Virus record (IMG/VR): IMGVR_UViG_3300037189_013006
Span: 1 to 42,699 of that record
Origin: a virus
Reading direction: 5' to 3' (one strand)
Length of the DNA: 42,699 bases
Numbering within the stretch: position 1 is the first letter of the stretch; the number at the start of each line of letters is the position of its first letter. The notes under the pieces are model-generated. The model had not been told where the DNA came from and searched no databases. It saw nothing but the letters and a program-made list of their open reading frames with translations. Shown piece after piece: positions 17,423 to 25,617 of the stretch. The position numbers and the translations under genes are program-made.

Positions 17423-19057
17423 ATGGCAGCAAATAAATTCTCTCTATTTGGTTTTACGATTGCGCGGGAAAAGTCTGAAGAAGACAATTCCGTGCAACAA
17501 TCGTTTACGCCACCGTCTAATGATGACGGCGCATTAACTATTACGTCTGCCGCATATTATGGTACATATGTTGACTTAGACGGTACTGCAAAGAATGACG
17601 TAGAATTAATTTCTCGTTACCGCGAAATGGCTATGCAGCCAGAAATCGAATCCGCTATTGATGATATCGTTAATGAGGCTATATGTCAAGATGATGATGG
17701 TAAGATTATCAAAATTGTTTTGGATGATCTGCAACAGCCAGAAAAAATTAAAAAGGCGATCAAGACAGAGTTTCAAAATGTCTTACGCCTTTTGAATTAT
17801 AAGAATATGGCACAAGATATTTTCCGTAGATATTATATCGATGGTAGAATGTACTATCATATCATTATTGACCGCGAAAATCCAATGTCTGGTGTTAAAG
17901 AACTTCGCTATATTGATCCTAGAAAATTGCGTAAGGTTCGTGAAGTCAAGAAGCAAAAAGATGAACGTACTGGTGTCGAGGTCATGGACCTTGTAAATGA
18001 GTATTACATTTATAATGACAAGGTTATTTCCAGTTCTTCTTCCAGTTTCGGTCCAGTTGGTGTTCGCATTACTACAGACTCTATTATTTCTGTAGTTTCT
18101 GGTTTGATGGACTCACGCCGTGCTGTAGTGCTTTCATACCTACACAAAGCAATCAAGCCGCTTAATCAGTTGCGTATGATTGAAGATGCTACTGTCATCT
18201 ATCGTATTTCTAGGGCACCTGAGCGTAGAATTTTTTATATCGACGTTGGTAATCTGCCTAAGTTAAAGGCTGAACAGTATCTCCGTGATATCATGGTCAA
18301 GTACAAAAATAAACTTGTGTATGATGCAAACACCGGTGAAGTACGTGATGATCGTAAGTTTATGTCCATGATGGAAGACTTCTGGCTCCCACGTAGAGAA
18401 GGTGGTAAGGGCACAGAGATTACTACATTGCCAGGCGGACAGAATCTTGGTGAACTTGAGGACGTTAAATATTTCGAAAAGAAACTTTATAAAGCATTGA
18501 ATGTTCCTGTTTCGCGTATTGATCCAAACAGTTCCGGTTTCTCATTTGGTCGTGCATCGGAAATTACTAGGGATGAATTAAAGTTCTCTAAGTTTGTTGA
18601 CAGAATGCGTAATAAGTTTTCTGATTTGTTCGACCAAGCAATGCGTGTACAATGTGTACTGAAAGGTATCTGTACCGCTGAGGAGTGGGCAGAATTCAAA
18701 GAATATATTCATTACGACTTCATAAAAGACAATAACATCACCGAACTCAAAGAAGCTGAGTTGATGAAGGAAAGATTAAGCTTGTTGGATCAAGTTGATA
18801 ACTATACCGGTAGATACTTCTCGCAAGTTTGGATCCAAAGAAATGTGCTGCGTTTAACTGATGATGAAATTGCAGAAATGCAAAAGGAAATTGATAAAGA
18901 AAAAGAAGAAGGCCTTGGAGTTCCAGTTAGTGTGACAACAAGTATTGCACAACAACAGATGATGAACATGGCCGCTGCTGATGCTCCTGCACCTGATGCC
19001 ACACCACAAAAAGAAGAAGAAGAGCCAATCTTCAGCAAGATAAAAAGAATTTTATAA
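17423..19057 (+). CDS. 20: Portal protein gp20
   Basis: A 544-residue portal. Diagnostic stretches are MAMQPEIESAIDDIVNEAIC, RRYYIDGRMYYHIIID, LRYIDPRKLRKVREV, GLMDSRRAVVLSYLHKAIKPLNQLRMIEDATVIYRI and RRIFYIDVGNLPKLKAEQYL. Twelve copies form the packaging vertex. The C-terminus is acidic and Ala-rich. The stop overlaps a TATAAATA late promoter for the head genes. Confidence 0.95.
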   Translation: MAANKFSLFGFTIAREKSEEDNSVQQSFTPPSNDDGALTITSAAYYGTYVDLDGTAKNDVELISRYREMAMQPEIESAIDDIVNEAICQDDDGKIIKIVLDDLQQPEKIKKAIKTEFQNVLRLLNYKNMAQDIFRRYYIDGRMYYHIIIDRENPMSGVKELRYIDPRKLRKVREVKKQKDERTGVEVMDLVNEYYIYNDKVISSSSSSFGPVGVRITTDSIISVVSGLMDSRRAVVLSYLHKAIKPLNQLRMIEDATVIYRISRAPERRIFYIDVGNLPKLKAEQYLRDIMVKYKNKLVYDANTGEVRDDRKFMSMMEDFWLPRREGGKGTEITTLPGGQNLGELEDVKYFEKKLYKALNVPVSRIDPNSSGFSFGRASEITRDELKFSKFVDRMRNKFSDLFDQAMRVQCVLKGICTAEEWAEFKEYIHYDFIKDNNITELKEAELMKERLSLLDQVDNYTGRYFSQVWIQRNVLRLTDDEIAEMQKEIDKEKEEGLGVPVSVTTSIAQQQMMNMAAADAPAPDATPQKEEEEPIFSKIKRIL

Positions 19058-19060
19058 ATA
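19053..19060 (+). promoter_or_regulatory. T4-type late promoter TATAAATA
   Basis: Exact consensus, partly inside the last codons of gp20, 31 bases before the ATG of the prohead core gene. It should drive the head-assembly genes through the gp55/gp33 system. Confidence 0.75.
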
Positions 19061-19091
19061 TAATAATCAATAGACTATTTGGAGAAAAAAC

Positions 19092-19439
19092 ATGTCTGAT
19101 ACAAGAAGACTTATCGACTTTGCATACGAAGAGAATGGCTCGGAATTCCGCGATGCGTTATATTCGGCTATTCATGATAAGGTCACCGCACACATTGATG
19201 CTAAACGTGCTGAAATTGCACAATCGCTAATTACTCAACAAGAAGAAGAAGTTGAGTATGAATATGGGGATGAGGATGAAGAATTGGAAGAATCTGGTAG
19301 TCCTTTTGATAAAGACTACAAGAGTCAGGTTCCAACCAAACCAGGTGAGAAGGCAGGTTTCACTTCTAAAAAGGTTTCTACGGGTACAGTTTACTCTAGA
19401 AAGCCACCTAAGGACGAACCTACTAAAGATTCGAAATAA
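19092..19439 (+). CDS. Prohead core protein, gp67/gp68 position
   Basis: A 115-residue protein between portal and protease, where T4 has genes 67 and 68. The N-terminal half is helical (RRLIDFAYEENGSEFRDALY); the middle is extremely acidic (EEEVEYEYGDEDEELEES); the end is Lys/Pro-rich and probably disordered. This charge pattern suits an internal scaffold protein degraded by gp21. The assignment rests on position and composition rather than a clear sequence match. Confidence 0.65.
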   Translation: MSDTRRLIDFAYEENGSEFRDALYSAIHDKVTAHIDAKRAEIAQSLITQQEEEVEYEYGDEDEELEESGSPFDKDYKSQVPTKPGEKAGFTSKKVSTGTVYSRKPPKDEPTKDSK

Positions 19440-19452
19440 ATCAGGATAAAAC

Positions 19453-20001
19453 ATGGCAAATTTATTTTCATATCAAATATTAAAAGATGATACGCAACAT
19501 GCGATTATCAAATTGACCGGTGCCTTTGATGGTTCAGGTCAAGAAGAAAATATTGCTAGAATTCGTGCGAACACTTTTTACGGCGCGCTTGATGCAAATA
19601 ATGTTCCTTTGCGTTCTGCTTTGAGTGTTAGTAATACTGCAAAACCATATTACGGTTTGACTATTCATCGTGTATGGTATGATAGTGATACCGCTACAGG
19701 TGATATCCAATTATACTGGAGAGCAAATAATCAAGCCGGTGCATTAGCTAATTCTGGTGTTCCAATAATGTTTATGCAGGGTAATGGTGAATATGACGGC
19801 AATGGAAATTGGATCACAATTAAAAACCCCAGTATTGATGCCAATACAAATGGAGACATTAGCATTTGTTCTAGAGGTCAGATTGCAAATGCGAGCTATA
19901 CCATCATTATGGAATTACGCAAAGACAATGCATATTATCAGCGCGGACAATTCAATGACCCTGCTGCATTCAATTACGGCGAGTATTCACTAAAACCATA
20001 A
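19453..20001 (+). CDS. Head-region structural protein of unknown role
   Basis: A 182-residue, beta-rich protein (MANLFSYQILKDDTQHAIIKL, then YYGLTIHRVWYDSDTATGDIQLYW, ending DPAAFNYGEYSLKP). It lies between the core protein and the gp21 protease, a slot without a T4 counterpart but occupied in several aquatic T4-like phages, as I recall. Probably a capsid-associated or decoration protein. Confidence 0.6.
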   Translation: MANLFSYQILKDDTQHAIIKLTGAFDGSGQEENIARIRANTFYGALDANNVPLRSALSVSNTAKPYYGLTIHRVWYDSDTATGDIQLYWRANNQAGALANSGVPIMFMQGNGEYDGNGNWITIKNPSIDANTNGDISICSRGQIANASYTIIMELRKDNAYYQRGQFNDPAAFNYGEYSLKP

Positions 20002-20005
20002 TAAC

Positions 20006-20650
20006 ATGAAACTAATCAAAGAAATTAATGAAACCGTCAACTATCTGACAGAAGAGGCCGACGGCAAGAAAGTCCTTCACATTGAGGGTCCTTTTCTTGT
20101 CGCTGAAAAGAAGAATCGTAACGGACGCCTTTATGAGTTCAATACTCTAAGAAAAGAAGTAGACCGTTACAATGAAGAATACATCAATAAAAATAGAGCA
20201 TTTGGTGAATTGGGACATCCTGAATCACCATCTATCAATTTAGACCGTGTTGCAATTCTCATCAAGAGTTTGAAAGAAGACGGTACACAATGGATTGGTA
20301 AAGCAAGAGTTCTAGACACACCAATGGGTGAGATCGCCAAGAAACTTATTGAAGGTGGTGCTCAATTAGGTGTATCTTCTAGAGGCATGGGTTCGTTGAA
20401 GAATGTTAACGGTGTTAATATTGTTCAGAACGATTTTTATCTAGCCACAGCGGCGGATATTGTAGCAGACCCTTCCGCGCCAGGTGCTTTCGTACAAGGT
20501 ATCATGGAGGGTAAAGAATGGATGATAGTTGATGGTGTGTGGACTGAAGTACATTTACGTGAAGCAAAACAGAAAATCGTTAAAGCATCACGTAAAGATA
20601 TTGAAAAAGTAAGTCTACATATCTTCGAACAATTCATGAAAAAACTTTAA
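20006..20650 (+). CDS. 21: Prohead core protease gp21
   Basis: A 214-residue serine protease of the U9/S77 herpesvirus-assemblin-like fold. Catalytic signatures: RAFGELGHPESPSINLDRVA (His), AQLGVSSRGMGSL (Ser) and AADIVADPSAPGAFVQG (Asp-containing strand). It sits inside the prohead and cleaves gp22, gp23 and the core proteins before DNA packaging. It follows the preceding gene by 4 bases. Confidence 0.93.
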   Translation: MKLIKEINETVNYLTEEADGKKVLHIEGPFLVAEKKNRNGRLYEFNTLRKEVDRYNEEYINKNRAFGELGHPESPSINLDRVAILIKSLKEDGTQWIGKARVLDTPMGEIAKKLIEGGAQLGVSSRGMGSLKNVNGVNIVQNDFYLATAADIVADPSAPGAFVQGIMEGKEWMIVDGVWTEVHLREAKQKIVKASRKDIEKVSLHIFEQFMKKL

Positions 20651-20651
20651 A

Positions 20652-20659
20652 TATAAATA
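20652..20659 (+). promoter_or_regulatory. T4-type late promoter TATAAATA upstream of gp22
   Basis: Exact consensus immediately after the gp21 stop and 28 bases before the gp22 ATG; probably boosts scaffold and capsid expression. Confidence 0.75.
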
Positions 20660-20687
20660 TACAATATAGAAACAAGGAGCTTTTCAA

Positions 20688-21968
20688 ATGGGAACATTTA
20701 ATCTGTCAGAAGCCGCTAAAGAAATTCTTGGACAAACAACTTCAAGAATGGGTAGTGGTGAGAAATTTGGTTTGGGTAAGAAACTTGCTGCTGATGAGCA
20801 AGGTGAAGAGAACATTGGTGGACCTTTGCACACCAAATTCGACAAAGTAAGCATTGGTAAAAATGCTGCTAAAACTGTAAACCAGGCAACTCCACCCGGA
20901 GCAACTCCACCTGTTGGATCGGAAAAAAGAGGCGTTGGTTACACTAAATCTACTGGTCCGCAAGATACTATGGGTCGTGCTGATTTACGTGATGGTCCGG
21001 ATGCCGACAATTTTCAGTCTTGGGATAGCACAAGAGATCGCCAAGCTGCACCTAAAATGCGTAAGACTTATGCACCAAATCCAGGTGCACCTGAGATGAA
21101 TTGTCCAGAAGAAACCGAATATGAAGATGAAGATTACTTGGACGAAGAGAAAGAAGAATCTGGTGAAGGTCACGAAGATGCTGCACAAGATGCAAAAATG
21201 ATCAAAGCGGCATTGAAGAAGGAAAAAATGAAAGAGAAAATGAAGGAAGACATGGATGCTCTTCTTTCTGGTGAAAACCTTTCTGAAGAATTCGTTGCTA
21301 AGGCTGGTACAATTTTTGAAGCAGCAGTTATTGCACGAGCTGAAGAAGTTATCGCCGAAGCCGAAGAAGCACTCTCAGAACAATTTGAACTTGCTGTCGA
21401 AGAAATCAAAGAAGACCTTGCACAGAAGGTTGACGACTATCTTGGTTACATGGCAGAAGAGTGGATGAAAGAGAATGAACTCGCAGTTGAGCGCGGTCTC
21501 CGTGCTGAGATCGTTGAAGATTTCATTTCTGGATTACGTGACTTGTTCACCGAGCATTACATCGACATTCCTACCGAAAAGGTAGATGTTGTTGAGGAAC
21601 TTGCTGCTAGAGTTGAAGAACTTGAGGCATCACTCAACGAAGAAATCGAACGTAATGTTGAAATGAACAAAGAATTAAATGAACAAAAGAAAAATGAGGC
21701 TATCTACACAGCGTGTGAAGGCCTGTCGCAAACTCAAGTCGAAAAATTAAAATCGCTCGCAGAGGGTGTTGATTATTCTTCCGATTATGAATTTGCAAAT
21801 AAACTAGAAGTATTGAAAGAATCTTATTTCCGTACAGATGTTAGAGTTGCAAGCAATAATGCTCTTGATGACGAAGTACTGATCGAAGAAGAAAAGAAGA
21901 CATTCATCTCTGATGATCCTTCGATTGCTCAATACGCAAAGACAATTTCACAGAACCTTTTAAAATAA
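20688..21968 (+). CDS. 22: Prohead scaffold protein gp22
   Basis: A 426-residue acidic protein. The N-terminal ~150 residues are low-complexity (Gly, Thr, Pro); the rest is long coiled-coil helix rich in Glu and Ala (AEEVIAEAEEALSEQFELAVEEI, VEELAARVEELEASLNEEIE). The end (ISDDPSIAQYAKTISQNL) is the conserved gp22 tail. It is the main internal scaffold for the prohead and is degraded by gp21. It is larger than T4 gp22 (269). Confidence 0.9.
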   Translation: MGTFNLSEAAKEILGQTTSRMGSGEKFGLGKKLAADEQGEENIGGPLHTKFDKVSIGKNAAKTVNQATPPGATPPVGSEKRGVGYTKSTGPQDTMGRADLRDGPDADNFQSWDSTRDRQAAPKMRKTYAPNPGAPEMNCPEETEYEDEDYLDEEKEESGEGHEDAAQDAKMIKAALKKEKMKEKMKEDMDALLSGENLSEEFVAKAGTIFEAAVIARAEEVIAEAEEALSEQFELAVEEIKEDLAQKVDDYLGYMAEEWMKENELAVERGLRAEIVEDFISGLRDLFTEHYIDIPTEKVDVVEELAARVEELEASLNEEIERNVEMNKELNEQKKNEAIYTACEGLSQTQVEKLKSLAEGVDYSSDYEFANKLEVLKESYFRTDVRVASNNALDDEVLIEEEKKTFISDDPSIAQYAKTISQNLLK

Positions 21969-21983
21969 AATAAGGAGTTATAA

Positions 21984-23318
21984 ATGTACTTAACCGAAGA
22001 ACTACAAAAGAAATGGGCTCCAGTTCTGGAACATCCAGAATTGGAATCGATTACCGATCCATACAAAAAGGCTGTTACGACTCTTGTTTTGGAAAACCAA
22101 CAACAAGCAATGCGTCAAGACCGCCAATCGTTGAACGAAATCACCGATTCGGGTCCTACAAACGTTACTGGCTCAGGTATCAGCAACTTCGACCCAATCT
22201 TAATCAGCTTGGTTCGCCGTTCGTTGCCTAACCTGATTGCTTATGATGTTGCTGGCGTTCAGCCAATGACTGGACCTACAGGTCTGATCTTCGCAATGCG
22301 CGCCCGTTATGCTAACCAATCTGGTTCAGAAGCATTCTACAACGAAGCAAATACCATCTTCTCCGGTATTGATTCGCGTGGTAATCCATACGGTACAAAG
22401 GGTACTGTTGCATCCGACATTGCAACTACATTCCAAGACCCAACTTCTGGCGCTACCACTTCTGGTATCGGCATGACTACTGCTGCTGCAGAATTCTTGG
22501 GTTCAGAAGCTTCGGGTGCTAATGCATTCCAGCAAATGGCGTTCACAATTGAGAAAGTTACTGTAACTGCTCAATCACGCGCACTGAAGGCTGAGTACTC
22601 GCTTGAACTTGCTCAAGACTTGAAGGCTATTCACGGTCTTGACGCTGAAACAGAATTGTCGAACATTCTGTCTACAGAAATTCTTGCTGAAATCAACCGT
22701 GAAGTTATCCGCACAATCTACACTTGCGCTGTTGCAGGTGCTCAGTACGGTACAACTACTGCTGGTTACTTCGACTTGGATACTGACTCGAACGGTCGTT
22801 GGTCTGTTGAGCGTTTCAAGGGTCTTATCTTCCAAATCGAGCGTGATGCTAACGTAATTGCAAAGCAAACTCGTCGTGGTAAGGGTAACGTTCTGATCGT
22901 TTCGTCTGACGTTGCATCCGCAATGGCAATGGCTGGCGTTCTTTCGTATACACCTGCTCTGACTGCTGACCTGCAAGTTGATGACACCGGTAACACCTTC
23001 GCTGGTCTGTTACATCGCCGCATCAAGGTCTACATCGACCCATACTTCGGTGGCTACACAAGCAACCAAGAATTGGTTACAATCGGTTATAAGGGTTCGA
23101 CACCTTATGATGCTGGTCTGTTCTACTGCCCATACGTTCCGCTACAAATGGTTCGTGCAGTTGACCAGTTCACATTCCAACCTAAGATTGGTTTCAAGAC
23201 TCGTTACGGCATGGTTGCAAATCCGTTTGCACAAGGCGCTACTACTACCAACGGTGGTCAGTTGCTGGCTCGTACAAATGTTTACTACCGACTTTTTGGC
23301 GTGAAGAATTTGATGTGA
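21984..23318 (+). CDS. 23: Major capsid protein gp23
   Basis: A 444-residue major capsid protein: ISNFDPILISLVRRSLPNLIAYDVAGVQPMTGPTGLIFAMRARY is the classic gp23 signature, with QKVEIDPYFG-like KVYIDPYFGGY and KIGFKTRYGMVANPF near the end. The cleavage-type N-terminus is retained. Codons are visibly shifted to C-ending and GC-richer than neighbours, as expected for the most abundant protein. It has an AAGGAG ribosome site and is followed by a strong terminator. Confidence 0.97.
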   Translation: MYLTEELQKKWAPVLEHPELESITDPYKKAVTTLVLENQQQAMRQDRQSLNEITDSGPTNVTGSGISNFDPILISLVRRSLPNLIAYDVAGVQPMTGPTGLIFAMRARYANQSGSEAFYNEANTIFSGIDSRGNPYGTKGTVASDIATTFQDPTSGATTSGIGMTTAAAEFLGSEASGANAFQQMAFTIEKVTVTAQSRALKAEYSLELAQDLKAIHGLDAETELSNILSTEILAEINREVIRTIYTCAVAGAQYGTTTAGYFDLDTDSNGRWSVERFKGLIFQIERDANVIAKQTRRGKGNVLIVSSDVASAMAMAGVLSYTPALTADLQVDDTGNTFAGLLHRRIKVYIDPYFGGYTSNQELVTIGYKGSTPYDAGLFYCPYVPLQMVRAVDQFTFQPKIGFKTRYGMVANPFAQGATTTNGGQLLARTNVYYRLFGVKNLM

Positions 23319-23354
23319 GTTAAGTTGGAAAAATCCACCGTAGAGTGGAGTTTC

Positions 23355-23382
23355 AAAGGGAACCTTCGGGTTCCCTTTTTTT
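23355..23382 (+). terminator. Rho-independent terminator after gp23
   Basis: Stem AAAGGGAACC (23355-23364), UUCG tetraloop, pairing with GGTTCCCTTT (23369-23378), then T residues. The 10-bp stem with C(UUCG)G loop is the form common in T4. Confidence 0.9.
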
Positions 23383-23387
23383 CGTCC

Positions 23388-23395
23388 TATAAATA
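23388..23395 (+). promoter_or_regulatory. T4-type late promoter TATAAATA, 5 bases from an ATG
   Basis: Exact consensus directly after the gp23 terminator. Only GTAGT separates it from the ATG at 23401. With T4 spacing the transcript would start at or next to the A of the ATG, so the mRNA would have no or almost no leader. Confidence 0.7.
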
Positions 23396-23400
23396 GTAGT

Positions 23401-24006
23401 ATGACTAAATCTAAACTAACCACACTCGCCGAGCAGAAAACCGAAGCTCAACTTGAAACCTTATCGAGAGAGTCGATAAAATGGCTGATGGGTAAAGTTA
23501 ATAACTTGAAGAATACAAGTAATATTGCTTCCGCTATCAGTAAAGAACAAGATAGATTTACCGCAAAAGGTAAATTTATGAGGGGCGGATTATATTACTT
23601 TTATTATGATCCAAAAACTAAATTGGATTTACCGTATTACGATAGATTTCCATTAGTATTAGTGTTGGAAAAGTATCCTGATGGGTTTCTAGGATTGAAT
23701 TTACACTATTTACCTCTCAAATATAGAATCATATTCCTGGCTAAATTGCTGCAGTTTGCATCCTACACTGCAGAGCATGAGATAAAGCGCCTCCGTGTCA
23801 CCTACGACATCCTGGCTGCATCCAAACGCATGAAAGAGTTCAAGCCCTGCGTGAAGCAATACTTGCACGGTCATGTGAAATCAAAAATACTTGCTGTTCA
23901 TCCTGATGAATGGGATATTGCAGCATTTTTACCAGTGCAACAGTTCAGAAAAGCGAAACCTGCGGCAGTATGGAAAGAATCCATGGAACAAATAAGGAAT
24001 CCTTAA
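23401..24006 (+). CDS. Conserved T4-like phage protein (PYYDRFPL family)
   Basis: A 201-residue protein. The core LYYFYYDPKTKLDLPYYDRFP continues LVLVLEKYPDGFLGLNLHYLP and is a pattern I recall from a conserved protein near the head and tail genes of aquatic T4-like phages; a virion or packaging role is likely but unproven. No ribosome site precedes the ATG at 23401, consistent with a leaderless start; a later start (ATG at 23488) would still keep the core. Bases about 23740-23880 are GC-richer than the rest of the gene. Confidence 0.65.
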   Translation: MTKSKLTTLAEQKTEAQLETLSRESIKWLMGKVNNLKNTSNIASAISKEQDRFTAKGKFMRGGLYYFYYDPKTKLDLPYYDRFPLVLVLEKYPDGFLGLNLHYLPLKYRIIFLAKLLQFASYTAEHEIKRLRVTYDILAASKRMKEFKPCVKQYLHGHVKSKILAVHPDEWDIAAFLPVQQFRKAKPAAVWKESMEQIRNP

Positions 24007-24675
24007 ATGCCAAGTTTAAATGAGTTTAAATCTAGCTTCACTACTGATTTAGCAAAGGCTAATCGATTTGATGTTAGTATTCCTATTCCATTGGTTCTGT
24101 TACCGTATCGGGGTATTGCAAGAACATTATCACTTAGGTGTGAGAGTACCAATTTACCAAGCAGAACATTCTCAACAACAGAACAGAAGTTCGGTTCGAA
24201 TCCTGTTGAGAAATATCCATATATGTCAAACTATAATGATGTCGAGATGACATTTATTGTTTCGGGTAACATGGAAGAAAAGAAATTCTTTGATGCATGG
24301 ATGGAATATATCAATCCAACATACAAATATGATTTTCGTTACAAAACAGATTACATTAGCACGTTGCAAATCAATCAATATGATGAACTGAATAATTTGA
24401 CATATTCGGTTAACATAATTGATGCATATCCTATTGCAGTTAATCAGTTGGATTTAAATTGGAGTTCTACTGATTATCATAAACTGACTGTTGTATTTGC
24501 TAATTCTTACTGGCAAAACAATTCTCTGCAATCGTTTGGTTCCAGTTTGGCTCAGAACTTTATTGCACAGGTTGCAACAGGTTTTTCACCAAAAGCATAT
24601 ACTGGTCCATTGGGTTCACAGATTGGAATACCTACGGCCGATGTGAATGCTGATGGTACACCTGTTAATAAATGA
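24007..24675 (+). CDS. Tail-tube-like (gp19-fold) tail/baseplate protein
   Basis: A 222-residue protein with no gap to its upstream neighbour. NRFDVSIPIPLVL, LRCESTNLPSRTFST, NDVEMTFIVSGNMEEKKFFDAWM and IIDAYPIAVNQLDLNWSSTDYHKLTVVFANSYW follow the layout of gp19-family proteins. A second gp19-like protein suggests the baseplate tube initiator or cap (the roles of T4 gp54/gp48), but which one I cannot tell. Confidence 0.65.
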   Translation: MPSLNEFKSSFTTDLAKANRFDVSIPIPLVLLPYRGIARTLSLRCESTNLPSRTFSTTEQKFGSNPVEKYPYMSNYNDVEMTFIVSGNMEEKKFFDAWMEYINPTYKYDFRYKTDYISTLQINQYDELNNLTYSVNIIDAYPIAVNQLDLNWSSTDYHKLTVVFANSYWQNNSLQSFGSSLAQNFIAQVATGFSPKAYTGPLGSQIGIPTADVNADGTPVNK

Positions 24676-24712
24676 ATATTTTTTAATATATTATTTTTGA
24701 GGAGAATACACT

Positions 24713-25438
24713 ATGGCTTTGCCAAAACTTGATGCACCAGTATATGAACTGGAATTACCGTTATGTAAAAAACAACTTAGATTTAGACCGTTCCTTGTAA
24801 AAGAACAGCGTAATCTAATGATGGCAATGGAATCTGAAGATAAAGAAACCATTGAGAGCAATATTAAACAAGTGTTATATAACTGTACATTGACAGAAAA
24901 TATTGATATCAACAAACTTCCGATTCTTGATGTTGAATATTACTTCATTCACCTAAGAGCAAGGTCTGTTGGTGAAGTGGTTGATAACAAATATCGATGT
25001 GAGAATCTTGTAGAAGATGTTACATGCAACAATCTCATGGATGTTAAAGTCAATCTGCTTGATATTAAAATCGACAAGGATGAAAACATCAAGGATGAGA
25101 TTCAAATAAACAGTCAGATCAGTATCAAGTTAAAGTATCCTGAGTTCTCTATCATGGAGAAGGCTACTAAATTCGAATCATCTACCGATTTAGCATTCCA
25201 GATGATTATTGATAGTATCGAATACATCTATGATGGTCAACAGTTTCACTATGCTAAAGAATCTACAACCGCAGAACTTATCGAGTTTGTGGAGTCTTTG
25301 AACCGAGAACAGTTTGCAAAGATTGAAGAATTTTTTGATAATTTGCCGAAGTTAAATAAGAAGATTGAGATTAAATGTGGTAAGTGTGGTTTCGACCATA
25401 CGATTGAGGTGGAAGGGCTGGAAAGTTTTTTCGGCTAA
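24713..25438 (+). CDS. 26: Baseplate hub assembly protein gp26-like
   Basis: A 241-residue protein: MALPKLDAPVYELELPLCKKQLRFRPFLVKEQRNLMMA is the N-terminus of the T4 gp26 baseplate-hub family. A C-terminal zinc-ribbon-like IKCGKCGF with a partner earlier (CENLVEDVTCNN) may bind a metal. It acts in hub assembly in the cytoplasm. It ends ESFFG with a slippery T-TTT-TTC just before the stop, so a longer product by -1 frameshift is likely. Confidence 0.8.
   Translation: MALPKLDAPVYELELPLCKKQLRFRPFLVKEQRNLMMAMESEDKETIESNIKQVLYNCTLTENIDINKLPILDVEYYFIHLRARSVGEVVDNKYRCENLVEDVTCNNLMDVKVNLLDIKIDKDENIKDEIQINSQISIKLKYPEFSIMEKATKFESSTDLAFQMIIDSIEYIYDGQQFHYAKESTTAELIEFVESLNREQFAKIEEFFDNLPKLNKKIEIKCGKCGFDHTIEVEGLESFFG
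25426..25432 (+). other. Candidate -1 ribosomal frameshift site
   Basis: The heptamer T TTT TTC is in the right phase (gp26 codons AGT TTT TTC GGC TAA). Slipping back one base bypasses the stop and continues in the gp51-like frame to 25617. I see no strong downstream hairpin. Confidence 0.55.
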
Positions 25439-25455
25439 TATTTCGTCATGATAAT

Positions 25456-25617
25456 TTGCGGAATTACTATAAAACTAATTTCGCTTTGATGCAACATCAT
25501 AAGTACAGTTTGTCTGAATTGGAGTCTATGATCCCTTGGGAGAGAGACATTTACATTAGTATGCTTATACAATATATTGAGGAAGAAACCGAGAAAATTA
25601 AACAGAAACAAAGATGA
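25456..25617 (+). CDS. 51: gp51-like baseplate hub assembly frame, probably made by frameshift
   Basis: A short frame whose product NYYKTNFALMQHHKYSLSE then LESMIPWERDIYISMLIQYIEEE is the conserved part of gp51-type proteins in aquatic T4-like phages. It has no convincing start: TTG at 25456 or ATG at 25489, neither with a ribosome site. The frame is open upstream through the end of gp26, fitting expression as a -1 fusion, as with tail-assembly chaperones of other phages. Its stop overlaps the next ATG (ATGA). Coordinates are given from the TTG. Confidence 0.65.
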   Translation: MRNYYKTNFALMQHHKYSLSELESMIPWERDIYISMLIQYIEEETEKIKQKQR

